Below, piece by piece: positions 1-5,012 of a stretch of 5,012 nucleotides of DNA. The position numbers and the translations under genes were made by a program. Below the pieces are notes generated by a model. It was not told the origin of the DNA, did no database searches, and saw only the letters and a list, made by a program, of their open reading frames with translations. This stretch comes from Planctomycetota bacterium (GTDB taxonomy: Bacteria; Planctomycetota; PUPC01; DSUN01): NCBI GenBank assembly GCA_016872875.1, contig VGYW01000557.1, forward strand, positions 1 to 5,012, given 5' to 3'. The stretch's first letter is position 1. Every line of letters begins with the position of its first letter.

Positions 1-252
1 AAGCGCACCCTCACCCCCGCCCTCTCCCCGAGGGAGAGGGGGAAGGGCACCCTCACCCCCGCCCTCTCCCCGAGGGAGAGGGGGAAGGGTACCCTCACCC
101 CCGCCCTCTCCCCGAGGGAGAGGGGGAAGGGCACCCTCACCCCCGCCCTCTCCCCGAGGGAGAGGGGGAAGGGCACCCTCACCCCGGCCCTCTCCCCGAG
201 GGAGAGGGGGAAGGGCACCCTCACCCCCGCCCTCTCCCCGTGGGAGAGGGGG
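1..252. repeat. 42-bp palindromic tandem repeat array, in frame with the ligase
   Basis: Six units of exactly 42 bp begin at 7, 49, 91, 133, 175 and 217. The last is degenerate after about 252, and bases 1-6 look like the end of a further unit. Each unit contains a perfect inverted repeat: CCCTCTCCC, a 3-base loop, then GGGAGAGGG (20-28 and 32-40 in the first unit). Unit differences are few: T at 90, a C-to-G change near 186, and T for A in the loop at 241. Because 42 is divisible by three, reading frame is preserved. The minus strand in the ligase frame gives the 14-residue unit ALPPLPRGEGGGEG. GC-rich palindromic repeats of this look are common between genes in many bacteria; here the array continues a coding frame. 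Confidence 0.95.
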
Positions 253-1236
253 CATGTTGAGGTCGCGCAGGATGCCAGCGATGGCGTCGCGGAAGGTCAT
301 GCCGGCCTGGCGGACGGCTGCCGCGAAGCCGCCGTCGGGCGAAAGGCAGGGGTTGGCGTTGATCTCCAGCACATAAGCGGTGCCCGCCTTGTCCACGCGG
401 AAGTCCACGCGTGCGTAGCCGCGGAGCTCGAAGATGTGCCAGCAGTGCTTGGCGAGCTCGGCCATTGACTCGATGAGGGCCTGGTCGTCGGGCGGGAAGT
501 CGAAGCGGCGGGGGGTGTGGTCGTACTCGTAGGAGCCCTCCTCCCACTTGGCGCGGTAGCCGACGACCTTCGGCTTCTGGCGCTCGTCGTAGCCGACGAA
601 GATGATCTCGGACGGCGGGAGGACCTGGGGGCCGGCGTCGCCGGCGAGGATGGGCACGTTGAACTCGCGGCCGTCAATGAAGGCCTCGGCGTAGCAGGGG
701 CCGGCGAGGGTGTTGGAGCGGCGCAGGCAGGCCTCGCGCAGGGCCTCGCGGCGGCCGGCCGTCAGCACGCTGTCCTCGTCGAGGCCCACCGAGGCGTGCT
801 CCCAGACCGGCTTGATGATGTAAGGGGCGTGGATGACCCGTCCGTCGCGCGCGAGGTCCTCCACGGAGTACCAGCGTGGGGTGGTCATGGCGCGTGCGCG
901 CAGGGCGCGCTTGGCGAGGAGCTTGTTGGAGGTCAGCACCAGCGCCTCGGTGCCCGAGCCCGTGTAGGGGAAGCCGAGGAGGTCCAGGAGCGACGGGGCG
1001 AGGTGGATGAGGCGCCCCGCGCCCTCCACCGACTCCACGAGGTTGAACACGGCGTCGGGGCTGGCGGCGCGCAGCGCGCGGGCCGCCTCCTGGAGATTCA
1101 GGGAGAAGGGGACGGTGAGGACTTCGTGGCCGAGCTCGCGGAGGGCCTCGCTGATGACCTTCACCTGGACGAAGGTGTCCTGCTCGTCCGGGCGGTTGGG
1201 CTCGGTGATAGCGCCGTGGAGGATGGCCACTCTCAT
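1..1236 (-). CDS. Ddl-like ATP-grasp ligase with repetitive C-terminal tail, 3' end beyond the window
   Basis: The reading frame starts at the ATG complementary to 1234-1236 and stays open to position 1, giving 412 codons with no stop. Residues 1-327 form a D-Ala-D-Ala-ligase-type ATP-grasp protein. The N-terminal domain begins MRVAILHGAI and carries YTGSGTEAL (91-99) followed by a lysine (105). The ATP-binding strand is YIIKPVWEH with K142. A GYRAKWEEGS loop lies at 226-235. The metal-binding end reads RVDFR and VLEINANP, with D278, E291 and N293 as likely Mg ligands. The family joins a carboxylate, via an acyl-phosphate, to an amine in the cytoplasm. The usual GGxSxE N-terminal signature of true Ddl is absent, so the substrate is uncertain. 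The start overlaps the stop of the upstream ligase (ATGA), implying translational coupling. From residue 329 the protein becomes repeats of ALPPLPRGEGGGEG, where family members normally end. The fold is certain; the substrate and whether the tail is made are not. Confidence 0.88.
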   Translation of the reverse strand, partial: MRVAILHGAITEPNRPDEQDTFVQVKVISEALRELGHEVLTVPFSLNLQEAARALRAASPDAVFNLVESVEGAGRLIHLAPSLLDLLGFPYTGSGTEALVLTSNKLLAKRALRARAMTTPRWYSVEDLARDGRVIHAPYIIKPVWEHASVGLDEDSVLTAGRREALREACLRRSNTLAGPCYAEAFIDGREFNVPILAGDAGPQVLPPSEIIFVGYDERQKPKVVGYRAKWEEGSYEYDHTPRRFDFPPDDQALIESMAELAKHCWHIFELRGYARVDFRVDKAGTAYVLEINANPCLSPDGGFAAAVRQAGMTFRDAIAGILRDLNMPPLPRGEGGGEGALPPLPRGEGRGEGALPPLPRGEGGGEGALPPLPRGEGGGEGTLPPLPRGEGGGEGALPPLPRGEGGGEGAL

Positions 1237-2309
1237 GGTGACGCGGGCCTCCTGACAACTCTCTGGGCGGCGGAGGCCACGATACGCTCGATGAGGCGGA
1301 CGTATGGGATGCCGCGCAGGGTGCAGAGGATGGGCAGGTCGGAGTGCTGCGGGTGGAGCCCCGCGAGGGGATTGACCTCCAGGACGCGGAGCCGGCCGTC
1401 CGCGTCGGCGCGCAGGTCCACCCGCCCGGCGTCGCGGCAGCCCAGGCCGCGCCAGGCGGCCAGCGCGATGGCCTGCGCCTCCGCCGCCAGAGCGTCCTCC
1501 ACCAGCACGTACTTCACCAAATCCTCGCAGTACTCCTTGTTCTCATACGAATAGGCGTTCCCCTCTGCCCTCTCGAGGAGCACGATTTCGAGGGCGCCGA
1601 TGGCCTCTGCCTCCCGGCCTGTGCCCACGATTCCCACGGTGAGCTCGCGGCCGGGGAGAAAGGTCTCGACCAGCGCCGGCTGATGGAATCGCTGCCAGAT
1701 TGCCCGGCACGCCGCCGCCAGCCCCTCCGTGCTGTTGACCTTCGAGGCATTCGTGATGCCCTTGCCCGTGCCCTCCGCCACGGGCTTCACGAATAGCGGG
1801 AAGCGGTTCTTGGTTCTTGGTTCTTGGTTCTTGGTTTCAGCCCCAAATCCCCTCTTCTCTGCTATCTCATCTTCCTCTGCGTGAGACCCTCTTGCGATTG
1901 CGGCGAGGTCGGCCTCGTCGGCCACGACTGCGAAGTCGGCGACGGGCAGGCCCAGGTCGCGCACGACGCGGAGCGTCATCCCCTTGTGCAGGCTCAGGGC
2001 GAGCACCAGGGGGTCGGAGAAGGTGTAGGGGATGCCGTAGAGGTCGAGGAGAGCGGGCACCTGGGCCTCGCGTCCGAAGCCGCGGAGGCCCTCGGCGATG
2101 TTGAACACAAGGTCCCAGCGGTCACCCGCCGTGAGGCGTGCGGCGAGCGCGCGGCCGTGGCCGATGCGGTCCGTGTCGTGACCCAGCTCGCGGAGTGCGC
2201 CCTCGATGGCCTCGATGGTGTCGGGCCGGTCGAACTCGGCGGTCTCCTCCTCGGAGTAGCCCTCCGCCAGGTAGTCGCGCCGCAGGTCGTAAGTCAAGCC
2301 AACGCGCAT
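1233..2309 (-). CDS. Ddl-like ATP-grasp ligase with repeat-derived insertion
   Basis: The 358-residue product has the D-Ala-D-Ala-ligase fold. Residues 1-110 are the N-terminal domain, with DLVFNIAEG (66-74) and YGIPYTFSDPLVLALSLHKG (91-110). The ATP-binding strand is FPLFVKPVAEGTGKGI with K175, followed by LVETFLPGRELTVGIVG (213-229). A YSYENKEY loop (253-260) resembles the Ddl omega-loop. GRVDLR and VLEVNPLAGLHPQHSDLP supply the likely Mg ligands D298, E311 and N313. It probably joins amino acids or small peptides using ATP in the cytoplasm. The first-substrate signature GGxSxE of classical Ddl is missing, so D-Ala is not assured. Residues about 141-168 are an odd charged insert encoded by low-GC repeat DNA. 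The ATG at 2309 gives the typical MRVGLTYDLR start; only a weak AGGG lies four bases upstream. Its TGA overlaps the ATG of the next ligase. The fold is clear; the exact reaction is inferred. Confidence 0.93.
   Translation of the reverse strand: MRVGLTYDLRRDYLAEGYSEEETAEFDRPDTIEAIEGALRELGHDTDRIGHGRALAARLTAGDRWDLVFNIAEGLRGFGREAQVPALLDLYGIPYTFSDPLVLALSLHKGMTLRVVRDLGLPVADFAVVADEADLAAIARGSHAEEDEIAEKRGFGAETKNQEPRTKNRFPLFVKPVAEGTGKGITNASKVNSTEGLAAACRAIWQRFHQPALVETFLPGRELTVGIVGTGREAEAIGALEIVLLERAEGNAYSYENKEYCEDLVKYVLVEDALAAEAQAIALAAWRGLGCRDAGRVDLRADADGRLRVLEVNPLAGLHPQHSDLPILCTLRGIPYVRLIERIVASAAQRVVRRPASP
1807..1834. repeat. Four perfect tandem copies of a heptamer (TTCTTGG) inside the ligase gene
   Basis: TTCTTGG occurs four times head to tail at 1807, 1814, 1821 and 1828. 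On the coding strand this is CCAAGAA repeated, and it encodes most of TKNQEPRTKN (159-168 of the ligase). Because seven is not a multiple of three, each copy is read in a different frame, and gain or loss of one unit would shift the frame. Confidence 0.95.
1807..1885. other. Low-GC insert within the upstream ligase, probably of repeat origin
   Basis: This stretch is visibly poorer in G+C than the flanking ligase sequence. It encodes about 27 residues, mostly charged (GSHAEEDEIAEKRGFGAE and then the heptamer-coded part). It sits between the end of the N-terminal region (ADLAAIAR) and the conserved RFPLFVKP strand, where related ligases have only a short linker. The left edge is set by the heptamers. 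The right edge is approximate, judged from where the composition returns to normal. That it is an inserted repeat is an inference. Confidence 0.6.
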
Positions 2310-2310
2310 A

Positions 2311-2326
2311 GAGCCCTATATGGCTC
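2311..2326 (-). promoter_or_regulatory. Short inverted repeat just before the ligase start codon
   Basis: GAGCC (2311-2315) and GGCTC (2322-2326) flank a six-base loop, ending one base upstream of the ATG. In the mRNA the hairpin would include the only purine-rich stretch that could serve as a ribosome site (AGGG). It could damp translation initiation, but a five-pair stem is weak evidence. Confidence 0.3.
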
Positions 2327-2341
2327 GCAATGTAGGTACTG

Positions 2342-2352
2342 CATGCCGCATG
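2342..2352. repeat. Small palindrome (CATGC, 1 base, GCATG)
   Basis: This is an 11-base near-perfect palindrome 33-43 bases upstream of the ligase ATG. The position would suit an operator half-site pair. Nothing else supports a regulator, and palindromes this short arise by chance. Confidence 0.2.
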
Positions 2353-2409
2353 GTGCAGAACATGGACAAAGTGCGAACGGATCAATCTCGGAAGTGCAGG
2401 CAGAGCCAG

Positions 2410-2429
2410 CTGCCAAGTTGGCCTGGCAG
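2410..2429. terminator. Inverted repeat after the small gene, possible weak terminator or attenuator
   Basis: CTGCCA (2410-2415) and TGGCAG (2424-2429) are complementary with an eight-base loop. An alternative hairpin, GCCAA-G-TTGGC (2412-2422), overlaps it, so the two are mutually exclusive. It lies about 55 bases past the stop of the small gene. No T-run follows on the minus strand, so intrinsic termination is doubtful. Confidence 0.3.
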
Positions 2430-2484
2430 AGAACGGCTAGCCGGGCAGAAGGCTGGTCTCGGAACCGGTCCGGCAAGCGGAGGC

Positions 2485-2673
2485 TCACGGCTTGCGACCG
2501 AGGAAGGGCTTGCTGGCGAGTGGCCAGCCCTCCTCAGGTCGGATCGCTGGTACAACGGGGCAAGAAAGCTCCGGGTCCCAGAGCCTGCGGCCCTCATTCA
2601 GGCCGAGCTTCTCTTGCTCCGCCTGGAGTTGGGCGAGCCGCTTGCGGAAGGATTCCAAAGCTGTCTTTGCCAA
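2485..2673 (-). CDS. Small protein of unknown function, 62 residues
   Basis: I do not recognise this protein. I chose the TTG complementary to 2671-2673 as start because AGGAGG lies seven bases upstream and a near-consensus promoter lies just beyond it. The longer frame back to 2775 would place the promoter and SD inside the coding sequence. The product starts MAKTALESFRKRLAQLQAEQ, a likely amphipathic helix up to about residue 23, possibly a short coiled coil. It is followed by a Pro- and Trp-containing, probably extended tail (WDPELSCPVVPAI, then PEEGWPLASKPFLGRKP at 46-62). There is no signal peptide or membrane segment. It lies between the metallopeptidase and the ligases, all on the minus strand, with 109 bp to the former's stop codon and 175 bp to the latter. 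The expression signals make it probable that the gene is real; no function can be given. Confidence 0.7.
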   Translation of the reverse strand: MAKTALESFRKRLAQLQAEQEKLGLNEGRRLWDPELSCPVVPAIRPEEGWPLASKPFLGRKP

Positions 2674-2680
2674 GGTCTTG

Positions 2681-2686
2681 CCTCCT
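2681..2686 (-). promoter_or_regulatory. Shine-Dalgarno site AGGAGG deciding the TTG start
   Basis: CCTCCT on the plus strand reads AGGAGG on the minus strand, seven bases before the TTG at 2673. It is the best ribosome site in the window and is the reason for preferring TTG over the upstream ATG at 2775. Confidence 0.8.
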
Positions 2687-2695
2687 AACAATATA

Positions 2696-2723
2696 ATTAT
2701 ACACGACTTAGGCCCTGAGTCAA
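2696..2723 (-). promoter_or_regulatory. Near-consensus sigma-70 promoter of the small gene
   Basis: On the minus strand TTGACT (2723-2718) and TATAAT (2701-2696) are separated by 16 bp. The -35 box matches the consensus in five of six bases and the -10 box in all six. Transcription would start near 2689, giving a leader of about 16 bases that holds the AGGAGG. The AT-rich stretch stands out from the surrounding high-GC DNA. The promoter may also serve the two ligases downstream. Confidence 0.75.
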
Positions 2724-2782
2724 CCCCCCAACATGATGGGCAAACCACTGGGGATTTGCACCATTTGCTGTGCATTGGCCCG

Positions 2783-4867
2783 TCAGGTCAAATGCGCAAG
2801 AATGAGCGCCATCGCCAACCGAGCGTTGAAATAGGGCACCTTGATCGAGCCCTGCTTCTCAGGCACACACTTGGAGGCCTTGTCAAAGGCCCAGGAAAGT
2901 CGGGCACCAGGCAGGTCGGGCGGGAGCTCATCAAGGACCTTGCCCCCGAGGGCGGCCTCTGTCATGGCGTTCAGGACGGCGTCTTCCGGCCCGAAAGACA
3001 CTATCCTGGCGAGAGCGGGCCCGAAGCCTATCTCCGGGCTAAGCAAGTAGGACAAGAGGGCAGCTTCCTCGATGAGTTGGGAAACACCGGGCGAGGAACC
3101 AAGCTCCATGTGTTCCATCCAGTCTTGGGCCAGGCGCCTGTACTGGCCGCTGAGAGCTCCGACGAGTTCACCCTTCGCGTCCTCATAGCCTTGCCAACCC
3201 GCTAGGCCATTGACAAGCTCTCGCACCCTCGCACTGTCTGGATGGTCACCCAGCACTTCGTGGAATCGGCCGGTCATGTAGACGCACAGAGCGCGCTGGA
3301 CGAGCTGGACAACCTGAGGACAGTTCACGAGCTGGTCATAGTGCATCATGAAGTGAGCGATCATCCGCGGGAAGCCCCGTAGCCGCAACCCGTCGGCTTT
3401 CTCCGACGCCGCCACACACCACACGATGTCTGCGACCGTTTGGCGGATGCGTTCTGTGCGCGGTCTGGCCTCGGGTTCCTCCGGCCCCAGCTCGCCTAAG
3501 AAGAGCTCGCGCAGACCCGGTAACACATCCCCCAATGCATGGGTGATCTCGGAGAGCGTCTTCTGGACCTTGTAGCGGTCGTCGAGATGGTGACCGAACT
3601 CATGGCCCAGGACATGGAACGTCTCCGGGCGCCGCAGAAGATGGAAGGGCACGTCGACGATGCGGCCTGGATGGGTCATGACGTCATGTTCGGTTCCGCA
3701 CGTAACGAAGCCGGTGTAAGGCTGGACATCCTGGCCTGCGGCCCGGTACAGACTAGCCACAAGACCCTGCGCTGCCGCGATGAATAGGCGGAAGCTGCCA
3801 AAGTGAGTGTCGGCGCGTGCCTGCACGTTTGCATCGAAGAGGTGAGGAAAGCTCCCGGAGGCCCTCTGACGCAATGCCCTGGCGAACAATGGCGCGCGTA
3901 GCCTGATACTCCTGCACATCCGCGCGAACTCGTCACGGGCCGTGCGCTCGCATACGCGCGCGACAGCGGCGAAGTCTCGTAGCCCCGCGTCTTCGCCGGG
4001 TCCCAGAGTACCCTCTGCCAACTCGGCATCTGCATCGCCGAGGTAACGGGACCATGACTGAAGCTGCTTGAGGAGATGCCCGATACGGGGCACATCGGCG
4101 CACAGTTTCTTGAGGAAAGGCAGAAGATCCTCAACGAGGTGCGCGGTGGCCTTGTTGCGGAAGAAGATGTAGCCGCGCTCGAGCATGAAGGTGACCGCCT
4201 CCACAACGGAGGGCAGATCCGGCGCCTGCGAGTTAACAAGCTCATCCAAGGTGCTTGCTGCTTCTGCTAACGGGAGCTGAATCTCCCGAAGCTCCGCGAG
4301 GGTCTCATGTGACTCGTGCCAACCCGCTCCCACTGCCTCTGCCTCTTCAGACCATCGGACCGATGCTACTGTCTCCAAGCGGTCCAGCCGCCCTTGCGTT
4401 GTCTCTCTGACGTCGTAGAGCGCCTGCAACAGATCGGAGGCTGATACGTCGCGATTGAACACGACCTCGTAGTCCACGGGGCCGATTGCGGCGCGCACCG
4501 ATGCATCCCCGACCTGCCGAAGCCTGCTTACCTCGGGTGCGGGGCTCACTCCAGGCGCCGTGTTGATGGATGTCCGGGGTCGCAGAACTCCCATCTTCCG
4601 CTTCATTTGGTCCAGCAACCCAGCATTCTTTCCTCCGGAACGTGCGTTGTCGGCCACGCCGCAGACTGTTCTCAGTCGCCTGAAGGCAGGTCCCCGGGCA
4701 ATCTCCTCAGGGAGAGATAGCCGCTCTACCTTCGCAATTGCCTCGAACAGAACCTGGAAGTCCTGTGCAAAGACCAACAATCCGATCGGCTCCGGACCAA
4801 ATCCGCCGAGGGTAGTCACAGCTAGCCGATGCCTTTCGATTGGCTCCTTGAGTTCTTCGAGAATCAT
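2783..4867 (-). CDS. Putative zinc metallopeptidase (HEFGH) of unknown family
   Basis: A 694-residue frame from the ATG at 4867; a GTG at 4888 would add seven residues. Neither start has a good ribosome site, and an in-frame stop lies at 4907-4909. Numbering from the ATG, residues 422-426 are HEFGH within LGHEFGHHLDDRYK, preceded by VDVPFHLLRRPETFHV. This is the HEXXH signature of zinc peptidases: two histidine ligands and a catalytic glutamate. A candidate for the third ligand lies in TVADIVWCVAASEKADG (477-493), D480 or E489; the expected Glu four residues before D480 is Gln476. The first 370 residues are probably helical and look like no domain I know. No signal peptide or membrane span is seen, so it is likely cytoplasmic. 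G+C is visibly lower than in the ligases, hinting at separate origin. The motif is certain, peptidase activity is likely, and the substrate is unknown. Confidence 0.85.
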   Translation of the reverse strand: MILEELKEPIERHRLAVTTLGGFGPEPIGLLVFAQDFQVLFEAIAKVERLSLPEEIARGPAFRRLRTVCGVADNARSGGKNAGLLDQMKRKMGVLRPRTSINTAPGVSPAPEVSRLRQVGDASVRAAIGPVDYEVVFNRDVSASDLLQALYDVRETTQGRLDRLETVASVRWSEEAEAVGAGWHESHETLAELREIQLPLAEAASTLDELVNSQAPDLPSVVEAVTFMLERGYIFFRNKATAHLVEDLLPFLKKLCADVPRIGHLLKQLQSWSRYLGDADAELAEGTLGPGEDAGLRDFAAVARVCERTARDEFARMCRSIRLRAPLFARALRQRASGSFPHLFDANVQARADTHFGSFRLFIAAAQGLVASLYRAAGQDVQPYTGFVTCGTEHDVMTHPGRIVDVPFHLLRRPETFHVLGHEFGHHLDDRYKVQKTLSEITHALGDVLPGLRELFLGELGPEEPEARPRTERIRQTVADIVWCVAASEKADGLRLRGFPRMIAHFMMHYDQLVNCPQVVQLVQRALCVYMTGRFHEVLGDHPDSARVRELVNGLAGWQGYEDAKGELVGALSGQYRRLAQDWMEHMELGSSPGVSQLIEEAALLSYLLSPEIGFGPALARIVSFGPEDAVLNAMTEAALGGKVLDELPPDLPGARLSWAFDKASKCVPEKQGSIKVPYFNARLAMALILAHLT
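3590..3604 (-). other. HEXXH zinc-binding motif (HEFGH)
   Basis: The codons complementary to 3590-3604 read His-Glu-Phe-Gly-His, followed by HLDD. Phe-Gly between the conserved residues and a His directly after are common in HExGHH-type metallopeptidases. This motif is the only direct basis for the peptidase call. Confidence 0.85.
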
Positions 4868-4985
4868 TTGTGACGCTCGAGCTAGCACTACAACGCTAAA
4901 AAAGGCCTAAAGTTTTCGAGGATTTCCCCGATTAAGTACTCCGGGGGGACTGTTTTCAGGCCAGAGAGCCCCGGAGAGAACGACC
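4868..4985. other. Divergent intergenic region
   Basis: This region lies between the metallopeptidase start and a plus-strand start at 4986, so promoters for both should lie here. I see no confident -35/-10 pair on either strand. A short inverted repeat, CCCCG (4926-4930) and CGGGG (4942-4946), with AGTACT in the loop, could be an operator but is weak. The plus strand has GGAG at 4973-4976, a plausible ribosome site for the gene at 4986. Confidence 0.5.
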
Positions 4986-5012
4986 ATGGATGCACGGCGT
5001 CTGAAGGCGTTG
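4986..5012 (+). CDS. Start of a plus-strand gene, only nine codons in the window
   Basis: ATG at 4986 opens a frame reading MDARRLKAL that is still open at the window end. GGAG (4973-4976) lies nine bases upstream, a usable Shine-Dalgarno spacing. The gene would be divergent from the metallopeptidase. Nine residues are too few to suggest a product, and the call rests on the start signals alone. Confidence 0.5.

Larger units (their letters stand above)
2310..2484. other. Non-coding gap upstream of the ligase pair
   Basis: This 175-bp gap separates the small gene from the ligase pair. I see no convincing gene or strong sigma-70 promoter on the minus strand. It contains three short inverted repeats, at 2311-2326, 2342-2352 and 2410-2429. 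The ligases may be read through from the promoter at 2696-2723 or from a promoter I cannot recognise here. Confidence 0.5.

Noticed and set aside
1..252. CRISPR array
   Set aside because: The units are directly adjacent with no variable spacers; this is a simple tandem repeat.
221..1258. Minus-strand frames at 221-547, 297-677 and 674-1258
   Set aside because: They are Arg/Pro/Ser-rich out-of-frame readings of the ligase, whose true frame is open from 1236 to position 1 and contains the ATP-grasp motifs.
517..1554. 345-codon plus-strand frame
   Set aside because: It is antisense to both ligases and crosses their junction. Its composition reflects high-GC codon bias and no domain is visible.
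2294..2488. 64-residue minus-strand frame starting at a GTG that overlaps the stop of the small gene
   Set aside because: The GTGA overlap is suggestive, but there is no ribosome site, the sequence is Cys-rich and unlike a folded protein, and it runs into the ligase start. It was left out as probable chance.
1824..2696. 290-codon plus-strand frame
   Set aside because: It is antisense to the ligase and the small gene, crosses the promoter and the intergenic gap, and shows no protein motif.
2740..2771. Possible terminator after the metallopeptidase (GCAAA/TTTGC and TGCAC/GTGCA pairs)
   Set aside because: Stems are only five pairs, the loops are long, and no T-run follows on the minus strand.
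2674..2775. N-terminal extension of the small gene to the ATG at 2775
   Set aside because: It would put a near-consensus promoter and AGGAGG inside the coding sequence, and the added residues look like translated non-coding DNA.
2492..3205. 237-codon plus-strand frame
   Set aside because: It runs antisense through the small gene, its promoter and the 3' end of the metallopeptidase, with no start signals or recognisable sequence.

Overview
The window looks like a chromosomal segment of a high-GC bacterium. Sampled rows of the left part reach about 75% G+C, and rows of the right part are nearer 55-63%. No gene gives a firm taxonomic label. Paired ligases of this type, scarce Shine-Dalgarno sites and many dispersed repeats would fit a Planctomycetota-like or other environmental genome, but that is only a guess.

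Layout. Positions 1-2309 hold two ATP-grasp ligases of the D-Ala-D-Ala ligase (Ddl) fold on the minus strand. The upstream one (2309 to 1233) and the downstream one (1236 to beyond position 1) overlap by four bases (ATGA), so they are almost certainly co-translated. Repeat DNA has entered both genes. The upstream gene has a low-GC insert carrying four copies of a heptamer (1807-1834) just before its ATP-binding strand. The downstream gene does not stop at the end of its fold. It runs in frame into a 42-bp palindromic tandem repeat (1-252) that encodes a 14-residue unit, six times in the window, and is still open at the window edge.

Positions 2310-2484 are non-coding and carry only short inverted repeats. 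At 2485-2673 lies a 62-residue minus-strand gene of unknown function. It starts at TTG behind an AGGAGG site and has a near-consensus promoter (TTGACT, 16 bp, TATAAT) 23 bp upstream. Positions 2783-4867 encode a roughly 694-residue soluble protein with an HEFGH zinc-metallopeptidase motif that I cannot place in a named family. A divergent region (4868-4985) separates it from the first nine codons of a plus-strand gene starting at 4986.

How they may work together. The two ligases probably form one functional unit that joins amino acids or small peptides at the expense of ATP. Neither has the usual N-terminal Ddl substrate signature, so ordinary cell-wall D-Ala-D-Ala synthesis is not a safe assumption. 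The small gene may be co-transcribed with them from its strong promoter. The metallopeptidase lies in a lower-GC stretch and may be an independent, possibly acquired gene. No CRISPR array, rRNA, tRNA, transposase or complete mobile element was seen.
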